Assembly: GCF_000814475.1 (NCBI RefSeq)
Contig: NZ_JSVC01000011.1
Coordinates: 124,001-188,000, forward strand
DNA length: 64,000 nt
Direction of reading: 5' to 3'
From: Flavihumibacter solisilvae
GTDB taxonomy: Bacteria > Bacteroidota > Bacteroidia > Chitinophagales > Chitinophagaceae
Below the pieces are notes generated by a model, which worked only from the letters and a program-made list of their open reading frames with translations, had not been told where the DNA came from and searched no databases. This document shows positions 44,970 to 53,200 of this stretch, piece after piece; position 1 is the stretch's first letter, and each line of letters opens with the position of its first letter. Made by a program: the position numbers and the translations under genes.

Positions 44970-45009
44970 AACTGAAAATTTAGCTTGTTGTTTTATGATT
45001 TTGATGACA

Positions 45010-45040
45010 CAAAGCTATTACGACGTTATGCCCTGCACAA
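45010..45040 (-). promoter_or_regulatory. Bacteroidota-type promoter for the secreted isochorismatase gene
   Basis: Read on the minus strand: TTG (45040-45038), a 20-nt spacer and TAGCTTTG (45017-45010), matching the -33/-7 consensus. The expected start is near 45004, giving a leader of about 35 nt. The imperfect dyad at 45041-45068 abuts the -33 element. Confidence 0.6.
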
Positions 45041-45068
45041 TTGACAAACACAGGATCGTGTTGTACAA
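45041..45068. promoter_or_regulatory. Imperfect dyad next to the isochorismatase promoter
   Basis: TTGACAAACAC (45041-45051) and GTGTTGTACAA (45058-45068) are imperfect inverted repeats around a 6-nt centre, directly upstream of the -33 box. It overlaps no coding sequence and lies 9 bp past the AraC stop, so it may be the AraC protein's target. Confidence 0.35.
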
Positions 45069-45076
45069 ATCATCGA

Positions 45077-45940
45077 TCACAGGCTTTTCCTGAAGTCGGT
45101 AAAGCTCTGCCCCGAGGCATTTTTGAAAAACTTGCTGAAATGGGCAATATCATCAAAACCCAATTGATAAGCCACTTCTTTCATGGAGAGGTTGGAATAG
45201 GCCACCTGGCGTTTTGCTTCGAGGATGATGCGTTGCTGGATATGGTGACTGGCAGTATACCCGGTGATCTTCTTAACCACTTCGTTCAGGTAATTGGGCG
45301 TTACAGCCAGGTCGCCGGCATAATCCGTTACCATGCGTTTGCTGATATAATGCTTTTCCACTGATGAAAGGAATCGTTTAACCAGGGTTATATTCTTTGA
45401 CTGGGATTCCTCTTCGTTTGCCAGTTCGAACTGGCGGGTAAGGAAAATGAGGAAGATCTTCATGTAACCCCGGAGGATCTGCGATCGCAGGAGGAAATAG
45501 TTGGAATACTCCTTTATCATTTTTGCGGCGATGTCGTCCATTTCTGTTGCGGACTCCGGGTCAATTTTAATAACGGGCGACTGGCAGTAAGTACTGAACA
45601 GCCCGGCATTGAAGAAGAGTTCAAAATTCTCATCCATCAAAGCCATAAACTCCGGCCGGAAAGAAATCACATACCCATCAACCGGGCCACTGCTTTTGAG
45701 CTGGTGCACCTGGCCGGGACTGATACAATAAACAGTACCGGGCTGCAGGTCGTATTTGTCGAGGTCGATCAGGTGAACACCGGAGCCAGACTTCAACCAG
45801 ATGATCACAAAGTAATCGTGCCGGTGAGGCGCAGAATTCTGCTCCCAGCGGTTCTGGTCAATCCATTGCATAGTATGGATCTCAAAAGGCATCCCGGGTG
45901 AATCGCGGCTGAGGGAAAGTATGGGAGTTGTGGCTGACAT
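45077..45940 (-). CDS. AraC-family transcriptional regulator
   Basis: A 287-aa regulator starting ATG 45940 (a TTG at 45955 is weaker). The N-terminal half is a cupin-like ligand-binding domain (HRHDYFVIIWLKSGSGVHLIDLDKYDLQPGTVYCISPGQVHQL); the C-terminal 100 residues carry two helix-turn-helix units ending in the AraC signature MKEVAYQLGFDDIAHFSKFFKNASGQSFTDFRKSL. It presumably responds to a small molecule and controls the secreted isochorismatase gene 107 bp downstream. Cytoplasmic. Confidence 0.92.
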   Translation of the reverse strand: MSATTPILSLSRDSPGMPFEIHTMQWIDQNRWEQNSAPHRHDYFVIIWLKSGSGVHLIDLDKYDLQPGTVYCISPGQVHQLKSSGPVDGYVISFRPEFMALMDENFELFFNAGLFSTYCQSPVIKIDPESATEMDDIAAKMIKEYSNYFLLRSQILRGYMKIFLIFLTRQFELANEEESQSKNITLVKRFLSSVEKHYISKRMVTDYAGDLAVTPNYLNEVVKKITGYTASHHIQQRIILEAKRQVAYSNLSMKEVAYQLGFDDIAHFSKFFKNASGQSFTDFRKSL

Positions 45941-45976
45941 TGGTCCTGCATGCAATATTGGAGTCGAAAGATCTTC

Positions 45977-46867
45977 TTAAGCGCTGATTTCAAGCTTATA
46001 TCCCTTGCCGCGTATAACAACAAGTTTGATATTCGGATCAAATTCCAGTTTTTTTCTAAGTTTTGATATGAACATATCGAGACTGCGGCCTACTATAACA
46101 CCTTCATCTTCCCAGATCTCTTTTTGTAGCCGGCTTCGCTCTATAGCCTCGTTAGGAGACAACGCAAAAATACGTAGTACACGGGTTTCAGTCCTGGTCA
46201 GGTCTATGGTCGTTCCATTTATCATGAGCTTACGGGTCTCCGCGTCGAACGACATCGACCCTAAAGTGAATATTCCAGTATGCTGACTGCCAGGTAAGTC
46301 CTTCCGCGACTTGACAGGTCTTAAAAAAATAAATCCCACAAATGCTAAAACTGCCAGGCTGCCCAGGAGATATCCATTCTTTGCTGTAATTATTCCTGTC
46401 GGTTTGAATTTAATATTAATCATGTAACACGCTATGGGTTGCCTTCTTCCTTTACAGGTTACAATATCATCTTTCTTATTTTTTGAGATAGCATATCCAT
46501 AAACTACACTGGCATTGGCACAGTTCAGTACGTTAACAACATAATCACTTGCGAGCGGGTCTTTGGCTAACAAACGCTGAGTAGTATTCACCAGGGATTC
46601 GGGCTGAAAAGTAAACTCATTCTCAAAACTGATCTGGTATTCATTTTTGGCGATCTTTTTTACCGGTAGTACCCGTGATACACTGTCGCCCGACTGAAGG
46701 AGTATTTCATGCCCGATCCGGCGGAGCAAAATTTCCCTCCTGGCAAAGTCAAAGTCATCATTGCCGGTAATACTAAAAGCCACGCAAATTATCGAGATAA
46801 GCAATAGTATAAATAATCCGCCCATATGCTTACGTTTCAGGCGCAGGAAATTTCTTTTAACAAGCAT
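45977..46867 (-). CDS. Membrane-embedded OmpR-type winged-helix regulator
   Basis: A 296-aa one-component regulator of inverted topology. Residues 16-34 form a first membrane helix (GGLFILLLISIICVAFSIT) and a periplasmic sensor region of about 130 residues follows, with a Cys pair (LNCANAS, TCKGRRQPIACYM). A second helix (about 165-183, LLGSLAVLAFVGFIFL) leads to a cytoplasmic OmpR/PhoB winged helix (about 200-295) ending in VVIRGKGYKLEIS. It resembles ToxR/CadC in linking a wHTH to a membrane, but with sensor first and DNA-binding domain last. It lacks a phosphorylatable receiver. It is divergent from the gene at 46975. Confidence 0.85.
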   Translation of the reverse strand: MLVKRNFLRLKRKHMGGLFILLLISIICVAFSITGNDDFDFARREILLRRIGHEILLQSGDSVSRVLPVKKIAKNEYQISFENEFTFQPESLVNTTQRLLAKDPLASDYVVNVLNCANASVVYGYAISKNKKDDIVTCKGRRQPIACYMINIKFKPTGIITAKNGYLLGSLAVLAFVGFIFLRPVKSRKDLPGSQHTGIFTLGSMSFDAETRKLMINGTTIDLTRTETRVLRIFALSPNEAIERSRLQKEIWEDEGVIVGRSLDMFISKLRKKLEFDPNIKLVVIRGKGYKLEISA

Positions 46868-46940
46868 AATGTCAAGATATATTTACAAAGTTTACACTAT
46901 TATTTACGATCCAGGTCCCCCAGGCTGAAATGAATCAAAG

Positions 46941-46948
46941 TATTTTTG
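46941..46948 (+). promoter_or_regulatory. Candidate -7 element for the small secreted protein
   Basis: TATTTTTG matches TAnnTTTG. The predicted transcription start (about 46953) falls inside the longer in-frame extension that would begin at 46930, which supports translation from the ATG at 46975. No good -33 TTG is visible. Confidence 0.4.
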
Positions 46949-46974
46949 TTGCACCTGTTAAACCTACAAAAAAT

Positions 46975-47517
46975 ATGAAAAAAGTTATTTATGCGCTGAT
47001 CTTATCGCTGGTTGTGGTAAGCGGACTAGTATTTGCCAATCGCGAAATCAAAAATGAAACTCCTGAAAAATCAACCCCAAAGCCACCCGCTGCTGCTGAA
47101 ATGAAAACCGAAAGGGAAAAATGGGAGGCTACTCCAGGTGGTATAGCGTACACAAAATGGAAAGCGTCTCCCGAAGGTCAAAAAGTGCTTTCCGCGTCTG
47201 CTAAAATAGTTAAGCATACAAGAGATTCTACCAATATGGAGGCAATTGTAACCTCTCTTTCTCTTCCGCCAGGCTCACGATTAGGTTTCGGCGTGATGGT
47301 CAGGATTAATGGTGAAGATTACATTCTTAGTTTTGGGCTGGAAGAGTCTAATGAATTTCAGCAATTGCATAGCCTGAAAGTTAACGACAAGATAATTATA
47401 AGAAGCCGTAGTGTATCGCACGCGCCCAAGTATGCCTATCCAATAGTATCGGGCGACTATGTAGAACGAGATAGTAAAATAATCTATAAACGTGCCCCTC
47501 GCAAAGGCGGTTGCTGA
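46975..47517 (+). CDS. Small secreted protein of unknown function
   Basis: A 180-aa protein I do not recognise. It has a signal peptide (MKKVIYALILSLVVVSGLVFA), a Pro/Lys/Glu-rich linker (about 25-60, EKSTPKPPAAAEMKTE) and a compact C-terminal domain of about 110 residues (from SAKIVKHTRDSTNMEAIVTS) ending in a Gly-Gly-Cys. The pattern VMVRINGEDYILSF ... LKVNDKIIIRSRSVSHAPKYAYPIVSGDYVERDSK suggests a small beta-barrel or OB-like fold. It is divergent from the membrane-bound regulator gene, 107 bp away, so it may be that regulator's target or its periplasmic partner. Its stop overlaps the convergent FAH gene by 34 nt. Confidence 0.75.
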   Translation: MKKVIYALILSLVVVSGLVFANREIKNETPEKSTPKPPAAAEMKTEREKWEATPGGIAYTKWKASPEGQKVLSASAKIVKHTRDSTNMEAIVTSLSLPPGSRLGFGVMVRINGEDYILSFGLEESNEFQQLHSLKVNDKIIIRSRSVSHAPKYAYPIVSGDYVERDSKIIYKRAPRKGGC

Positions 47518-48374
47518 GTAGAGTTGTCTTTCCGGGTTGATATGGTGTTCGCCAACATGCCGATACCGCCGATTGAAATTTCCACCCGATCCTTTTCCAT
47601 CAGTGTAAAGTCATTGGGTGGAACCAGGCAGGTTCCTGTCATCAGGAAGCAACCATCAGGAAAAACGCATTCCCGGAACAGATAGCCTGCAAGTTCATCA
47701 AAGCTGCGTTTCATGCGGTTTAGTGTAGTGCTATCGTCGTACAGGCAGGTCCCGTTTCTCAGGATGCGCATAGCTATTGTTGTTGTTAAGGGCAATGGCT
47801 CAGCCGGAACATACAGGCATGGCCCGATAGCGGCAGACTTTTCGTACACTTTCGCCTGCGGCAGGTACAAGGCATTTTCACCCTCAATACTGCGTGAGCT
47901 CATGTCATTCCCGATGCTGTATGCCTGGACGCTCCCCGCAGAGTTGATAAACAGCGTACATTCCGGCTCAGGTACATTCCAAGCAGAATCACGCCGGATG
48001 TTCAACTCCTGTTCATGACCCTGAACCCGGTGTGGCATCGATTTAAAAAAGAGTTCCGGCCTGTCAGCCTGGTAAACCTTATCGTAAAGATCTGCCCCAC
48101 CCGATTCAGCCGATTCTTCTTTCCTTGCGTCGCGGCTGCGCAAATAGGTAACTCCTGCCGCCCACACCTCCTGGCGCCCGACGGGTGGGAGAATATTTTC
48201 TGTGCAATATTTTAACGCGTCTTTTTCCGATATAGCACCTGCATTTTCTAAAAGGGCAACAAGATGATCGTGGAGATTGTTGCGATTGATCAATTTATCC
48301 CAATCCTGGTTGACCAGGTAAAACTGTTCCTGATCTTGCAGAATAATTCCTTTAGTGGTTTTAAATAGCTTCAT
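47484..48374 (-). CDS. Fumarylacetoacetate hydrolase (FAH) family protein
   Basis: A 296-aa protein with a short N-terminal domain and an FAH-type C-terminal fold (about 75-285). It shows WAAGVTYLRSRDARKEE, FFKSMPHRVQGHEQELNIRRDS (Glu/Asp region) and the metal-binding WNVPEPECTLFINSAG, followed by YSIGNDMSSRSIEGENALYLPQAKVYEKSAAIGPCL. Family members hydrolyse or decarboxylate 2-keto acids. The last dozen residues run past the convergent gene's stop. It lies downstream of the Wzi gene and a probable gene remnant, so it may be a neighbour rather than a functional member of the polysaccharide operon. Confidence 0.85.
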   Translation of the reverse strand: MKLFKTTKGIILQDQEQFYLVNQDWDKLINRNNLHDHLVALLENAGAISEKDALKYCTENILPPVGRQEVWAAGVTYLRSRDARKEESAESGGADLYDKVYQADRPELFFKSMPHRVQGHEQELNIRRDSAWNVPEPECTLFINSAGSVQAYSIGNDMSSRSIEGENALYLPQAKVYEKSAAIGPCLYVPAEPLPLTTTIAMRILRNGTCLYDDSTTLNRMKRSFDELAGYLFRECVFPDGCFLMTGTCLVPPNDFTLMEKDRVEISIGGIGMLANTISTRKDNSTQQPPLRGARL

Positions 48375-48380
48375 GACCAG

Positions 48381-48486
48381 TTATTTATATTTTGAAAGCG
48401 CGGAGAAATGCGGCAGCTTGTACAAATAAAAGGCAAAACTTACATAATGACGGGAATCGTCTTCAGTATCGGCGAAGGTCCAGTTA
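48381..48486 (-). pseudogene. Possible 3' remnant of an unidentified gene
   Basis: In the frame one base off from the Wzi gene, an open stretch with normal-looking codons reads (H)TFSNWTFADTEDDSRHYVS continuing to a clean TAA at 48381-48383, 6 bp before the FAH start. No start codon precedes it. The tail LPHFSALSKYK and the following TAACTGGTCATG resemble the end of the WecG-type gene and its junction with Wzi (50142-50180), which reads AAATATAAAT...TAGCTGGTCATG. This suggests deletion or recombination that left the tail of a gene in front of FAH. Chance remains possible. Confidence 0.4.
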
Positions 48487-50142
48487 GAAAAGGTATGCGG
48501 TCGACAACCCGGCAAAAACATTATTTACGTTCTTGCGACCGTCGAGCAATGATGCCGGGTTCTGTTCGTAACGCCACTGGTAGTTAAGTGAGCGCACAAA
48601 AGACAGGTTGGCACCGAAGAGGAATTGCCTGTAGGTAAATGTTTTGGTTGCGGTGAGTGAGAGATCGACCCAATGACTGTCGTAGTTCTGCATGGAAGTG
48701 AATGCCCGGTAATAGAAGTCATTGTTGCGCGCAATGCGCTCAAAGGTGAAACCCAGTTTGCGGATGCCCCTGTTCCAGGCAATGCCAAGAGTCTGGCTAT
48801 TGCTGCCGGGACCGATACCGGCGCCCATTACCTGGCCACGGTTGGTGTATCCATGACGGGTCTGGTAATGTGCATACCAGGGTTGAACGGCCCGGAGCTG
48901 GGAAGTGCCGGGCGATTGCAGGTTGGCCATTTCAAACATCAGTTCCACGTCTCGATCCTTACCGTTTTTAAACAGTTTGCGGAAACCAATAAGATAAGCC
49001 CGGCTGTGTTCCGGCTCCAGTGCAAGATCTGTTGCATTCTGCGAATGGTCATTGCGGCCATATTCAGCATAGATCTCGGCCTGTTCTTTTTTCAGCACCC
49101 AGCGGAAGAAAAAGGACAGCAGCTGGTCGCGCCCCAGTCCCACATCATCTTTAGTGCTTCCTTTAAAAAAGGAGGTAAAGACGGGCAGGTAGCCGTACAT
49201 GCTGCGGGGCAGGTCTTCGTTGTATTGGTAGAAGGAACGGGAAAATCCGAGGAAGAGGCCGTTCAACCATTTAGGCTGCCAGGTGATCACAAATGCATTT
49301 ATGTAGCGGTCGCTTTCCGGTTTCGGGATGTAGAGAGGCTGGCCTTCGAAAGTGCGGCCAGTATCGGGAGGTAGAATCCCGGAATTTTTCAGGATCCCGC
49401 CAATCACCTGCCATTCTATATGTCCTACCGGCGTTTTAACCGGCGCTGTCGAATTGAAGGTGATATGACCGAAGCCCGGGGCATTGTTCGACATCACCAG
49501 GCTGTTGCGCACCCCGGGCCCCCACCACAGGTTTTCGGTTGAGTATCCCAGTGAAAGTTTTTTATAATGGAGCCTGACGCTCGATTGGCCCGGGAACAGT
49601 TTTGTATACACTCCACTGCCATAACGTTCGGGGTTATCGATATCGTTCAATACTGAATAGTAGTGTTTCCACATACTGTCGGTATGGGTAACCGGAAATG
49701 TTTCGAAAGGCTTGTTTTCTGCGAACACGAATTCAGGCTGCAATTGCACAGAAAGCCAACCGACTGAAGCATAGACACCAGCAGACAACCGTGACTGGTA
49801 ACCTTTTGCCGGGATCATCGACCCATCGTTCCAGCCGTAGGGGTGGTGAGTATTGTATTGCTGGTCGAGATTGATGGGAAGCGGCCTGAATGAGAAACGA
49901 TTGCTCTTTACAGATGTACCCTTATGCGAAAATGGTTCATTAAAGGTATCCCATTGAGTTTCTTCATTAGCGTGCAAGGGGCGGATCATCAATGATGAAT
50001 TGCTGTCGCGTTGCCCCTGGAGTTGCTTAATACGGTAATAGTTTTCAAGTACTGAAGATGTTACCGGCAGCGTCTGTGCCATGGTAAAAACCGGCACCGT
50101 GGCCAGCATTGCAATTACTAATACGCGAAACCAAAGACTCAT
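48484..50142 (-). CDS. Wzi-like capsule-assembly outer-membrane barrel
   Basis: A 552-aa secreted barrel protein. The signal peptide ends at FTMAQ. Barrel segments follow with the capsule assembly Wzi landmarks: YQSRLSAGVYASVGWLSVQLQPEFVFAEN, the LSLGYSTENLWWGPGVRNSLVMSNNAPGFGHITF strand pair and RDQLLSFFFRWVLKKEQAEIYAEYGRNDHSQN. It ends in STAYLF. Wzi proteins bind capsular polysaccharide at the cell surface. It lies 12 bp after the WecG gene and is the last clear polysaccharide gene. Confidence 0.88.
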   Translation of the reverse strand: MSLWFRVLVIAMLATVPVFTMAQTLPVTSSVLENYYRIKQLQGQRDSNSSLMIRPLHANEETQWDTFNEPFSHKGTSVKSNRFSFRPLPINLDQQYNTHHPYGWNDGSMIPAKGYQSRLSAGVYASVGWLSVQLQPEFVFAENKPFETFPVTHTDSMWKHYYSVLNDIDNPERYGSGVYTKLFPGQSSVRLHYKKLSLGYSTENLWWGPGVRNSLVMSNNAPGFGHITFNSTAPVKTPVGHIEWQVIGGILKNSGILPPDTGRTFEGQPLYIPKPESDRYINAFVITWQPKWLNGLFLGFSRSFYQYNEDLPRSMYGYLPVFTSFFKGSTKDDVGLGRDQLLSFFFRWVLKKEQAEIYAEYGRNDHSQNATDLALEPEHSRAYLIGFRKLFKNGKDRDVELMFEMANLQSPGTSQLRAVQPWYAHYQTRHGYTNRGQVMGAGIGPGSNSQTLGIAWNRGIRKLGFTFERIARNNDFYYRAFTSMQNYDSHWVDLSLTATKTFTYRQFLFGANLSFVRSLNYQWRYEQNPASLLDGRKNVNNVFAGLSTAYLF

Positions 50143-50154
50143 GACCAGCTAGAT

Positions 50155-50916
50155 TTATTTTCCGGTGAATTTATATTTCAACACCACCATAAAAAAATAG
50201 GGCAATTCAATTATGTAACGTTTCCAGACTTTCTTCGGCTGAACAAAAAGACGCCACAACCATTCAAACCCATTATCAGTTACGATGCGGGGACCTCTTT
50301 TTTCAATCTTTGCATACCAGCGAAACAAAGCGCCTGCTCCGATGACAACTTTGGGGCGCAGCTGTTCACGATGCTCAAACGCCCATTTTTCCTGCAATGG
50401 CATTCCCATCCCGGTAATTAATATTTCAGCTCCGGATGCATTAATGTCATTGATCACCCGATTGTTTTCGTCACTCGATTTACTAAAGAAACCATTGTTA
50501 TAGCCGGCAATCCTGAGATTGGGAAATTTTTCACCCACCATTTCAGTAAAACGCTTTACCACATAATCCTCATCGCCAAGAAAGTATATGCTCACTTTCT
50601 CATTTTCGCACATTGCGAAAAGTTCGTCTATCCAGTCCGGTGGGGTCATTCTTTCGCCGAGGCGAAGGCCAAGCATTTTTGCACCAAGTTTCACCCCAAA
50701 ACCATCACAAAAAACTATATCAGACCTGTTCAAAATATTCCGGAAGGCCTGGTCTTTAAAGCTCAGGTGGTACGCATGAACATTTACATAGTTTACCAGG
50801 CAGGGACTTTGTGAACCGGTTTTTTTAAGGACGGATGATACGTAGGCCAGCAGTTCCCGGACATTGGTAATCGTAATATCCACTCCAAGAAAACTGACCT
50901 TATTCTCAAGCTTCAT
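50155..50916 (-). CDS. WecG/TagA/CpsF-family glycosyltransferase
   Basis: A 253-aa cytoplasmic membrane-associated transferase starting ATG 50916 (TTG at 50961 is weaker). Conserved features are VNVHAYHLSFKDQAFRNILNRSDIVFCDGFGVKLG (nucleotide/acceptor site with the Asp pair), RMTPPDWIDELFAMCE, AEILITGMGMPLQEKWAFEHREQL and VIGAGALFRWYAKIEKRGPRI. These enzymes transfer ManNAc-, ManNAcA- or glucose-type sugars to a lipid-linked acceptor at an early step. Its 5' end overlaps the upstream GT4 gene by 11 nt. Confidence 0.92.
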   Translation of the reverse strand: MKLENKVSFLGVDITITNVRELLAYVSSVLKKTGSQSPCLVNYVNVHAYHLSFKDQAFRNILNRSDIVFCDGFGVKLGAKMLGLRLGERMTPPDWIDELFAMCENEKVSIYFLGDEDYVVKRFTEMVGEKFPNLRIAGYNNGFFSKSSDENNRVINDINASGAEILITGMGMPLQEKWAFEHREQLRPKVVIGAGALFRWYAKIEKRGPRIVTDNGFEWLWRLFVQPKKVWKRYIIELPYFFMVVLKYKFTGK

Positions 50917-51991
50917 ATTTCTCAATTGTTTTTTTATAGATTTCAAGAACCTGTTCAACAATATAACCGCCGTTATATTGTTGTCGTACTGATTGATTAA
51001 GACGGCCTCCGATTTGAGATTTTAACGATGGGTCATCATACAATCTTTGTATAGCTGCCAGGATTTCTGCGGGATCTTCGGGCTCTACATGAATTCCGTT
51101 GATTCCATCCTCAATATGTTCAATAAGTCCACCCACTTTCGCCGCGATCACTGCCCGGTTAAAAAAAGCTGCTTCGATCGGTACAAGTCCGGCCGACTCC
51201 ATGCGGGATGGAACCACAATTACATCAGAAGCAGCATAGATCGTTTCAAGGTGTTGTGTTTCGTCGATAAAGATGATACGGTCATCATTTTCCAGGGCAA
51301 GATCCCTGAGTTTTTGTTTTTCTCCGCCCTTACCCACCAGGATAGTGCGAATGTTCATGTCATGCATCATAGTCACTGCTTTGAGCAGCAGATCAAACCC
51401 CTTTTCATGGTGCAACCGGCCTATCCCGGTCACCACAAACTGGCCGGCGGAGATACCATGTTCCTTTTTAAACGCTGTTATCGTTTCGGCTGAAACCGAA
51501 GGAAACTCACGTGGAATATTTGGAACGACTTTGATCTTGCCGGAGTTGATGCTGAAATAATCGACCAGGTTATTTTTTACTGCATTGCTGACACCGATGA
51601 CATAGTCTGATTTGAAACTCAATGATGCTTTTCCATAGATAATCGCATGGCATGTGGTTACAGTAGGGATCCGCAACAAACGTCCTATAGCCACAGACAA
51701 CAATTCAGGCAGGCGGTGATGACTATGGATCACATCAACCTTATACTTTTTAATTGTAGTGTAAATAAGCCTTGAAGCAGCAACAAGGTCTGCGGGCTTT
51801 TTCCGATCAGGGTAAAAAGGCATCATCACGTAATCCATTCCAGCCTCTTTGAATTCACCGGTCATAGTTCCACCGGGACAGCCCAGGATGATCCTGTGAC
51901 CCTGTTCTTTCAGTCCGCGGGCCAGGGAAAAAATGCTCCTGGAAATACCGCAGCAATAATTGAACTCTATGCTTAAGAAGAGTATTGTCAT
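50906..51991 (-). CDS. GT4 glycosyltransferase
   Basis: A 361-aa GT-B-fold enzyme. N-terminal Rossmann half with LFLSIEFNYCCGISRSIFSLARGL; C-terminal half with GIGRLHHEKGFDLLLKAV and the EX7E-type donor-site segment VPSRMESAGLVPIEAAFFNRAVIA. It adds a sugar to the undecaprenyl-linked repeat unit. It starts exactly where the previous GT4 gene ends (one-base overlap), showing tight operon organisation. Cytoplasmic face of the inner membrane. Confidence 0.92.
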   Translation of the reverse strand: MTILFLSIEFNYCCGISRSIFSLARGLKEQGHRIILGCPGGTMTGEFKEAGMDYVMMPFYPDRKKPADLVAASRLIYTTIKKYKVDVIHSHHRLPELLSVAIGRLLRIPTVTTCHAIIYGKASLSFKSDYVIGVSNAVKNNLVDYFSINSGKIKVVPNIPREFPSVSAETITAFKKEHGISAGQFVVTGIGRLHHEKGFDLLLKAVTMMHDMNIRTILVGKGGEKQKLRDLALENDDRIIFIDETQHLETIYAASDVIVVPSRMESAGLVPIEAAFFNRAVIAAKVGGLIEHIEDGINGIHVEPEDPAEILAAIQRLYDDPSLKSQIGGRLNQSVRQQYNGGYIVEQVLEIYKKTIEKYEA

Positions 51992-53199
51992 TAAGCGGTA
52001 TTTAGTTGTTCCACTTTATTAACGATCATGTTTGCCAGTGAAACATCGCGCTGTATCCGCGGAAAAATATTTTGCGACATCAGGCGACGCGCATTCTCAG
52101 CGAGCTTTTGCCTCAATTGCTGGTCCGTTACCATATCCCGCATTGCTTCAACAATACTGGTTGTGTCGCCAGGCTTACAAAAGAGGCAATGTTCCCTGTC
52201 TTTCACCAGGAAGGGAATGCCACCAACGGGGGTAAGAATTGTCGGCACCCCGAGTGTGAAACATTCATATGCGACCCTGGGAAATCCTTCGCTATAGGAT
52301 GGAAGCACAAAAAATGCACTGTCGGCAATTTCCTGTTTCAACCGGAGGGCATTTTTCACCTGGCCACAAAATACAACCCGGTCTCCCAGCCCGTTTGAAT
52401 CCACAATATTCCTAAGCTCTTCAAGTGCCTGGCCACTGCCGATGATCTTGAGTTTATATTCACTGAATTTTTCTTCTTTCGAAAGCACAACAAAAGCATT
52501 CACCAGGTCAATGATTCCTTTTGCATGTCGCAATTCGCCACAATACGTAATGAACTTACTCCTTTGTTGTGATCCTTCTACCGGCACAAGATCCGTAACA
52601 CCCACATTCATCAGAGGTGGCGTGAGAAAAATTCTGCCATACATTTTGAACTGTTCGAAATACTCGTAAGAAGAAGTTATGGTGTAATCGCTTTTTTCTA
52701 CAAGGGATGTGATGTACCTGTCAATCCGATCTGACATGAATCGTTTGATCACCCTCTTAATTCCTTGCTTCCTGGTTTCATATTGCTGTTCCCGGCCATA
52801 GTAGCCCCCGATATATATACCCAGCGATTTCTTCCTTTTAAGTTTCATTACTACCCAGGCACTAAAAATGCCAAGTGGTGAAGGAAGGAATACGAAATAA
52901 TGTTGTTTCGCTCCAGAGAAGCGCAACAATCGCCAGATCAGCCTGAAGTTATTAAGGAAAAAGGATCCGGTTGCGGTATCGGGTGTATTGCCTGGCGCAA
53001 GCGTGAAGTTGATCTGCCTGCTAATGGGTTGCTCGTTCAGGAAATCAAAGCCCATATCACCTTCTTCAATAAAGCCGGCATAAACTTCAGGATTTGAAAT
53101 ATAACCTGCCAGCTCCTCATAGAAGGCTGCATAGTTTTTCAGGCAATAGATCTCACCATCCTTTCCCTTTGCCACATTGCCGATATGCACTACCCGCAT
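51991..53199 (-). CDS. GT4 glycosyltransferase
   Basis: A 402-aa GT4 enzyme starting ATG 53199 (MRVVHIGNVAKGKDGEIY); a TTG at 53253 would overlap the polymerase gene. C-terminal donor domain with KFITYCGELRHAKGIIDLVNAFVVL and the EX7E segment FFVLPSYSEGFPRVAYECFTLGVPTILTPVGGIPFL. It extends the polysaccharide repeat unit. The polymerase-like gene ends one base upstream of this start. Confidence 0.92.
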   Translation of the reverse strand: MRVVHIGNVAKGKDGEIYCLKNYAAFYEELAGYISNPEVYAGFIEEGDMGFDFLNEQPISRQINFTLAPGNTPDTATGSFFLNNFRLIWRLLRFSGAKQHYFVFLPSPLGIFSAWVVMKLKRKKSLGIYIGGYYGREQQYETRKQGIKRVIKRFMSDRIDRYITSLVEKSDYTITSSYEYFEQFKMYGRIFLTPPLMNVGVTDLVPVEGSQQRSKFITYCGELRHAKGIIDLVNAFVVLSKEEKFSEYKLKIIGSGQALEELRNIVDSNGLGDRVVFCGQVKNALRLKQEIADSAFFVLPSYSEGFPRVAYECFTLGVPTILTPVGGIPFLVKDREHCLFCKPGDTTSIVEAMRDMVTDQQLRQKLAENARRLMSQNIFPRIQRDVSLANMIVNKVEQLNTA

Positions 53200-53200
53200 G

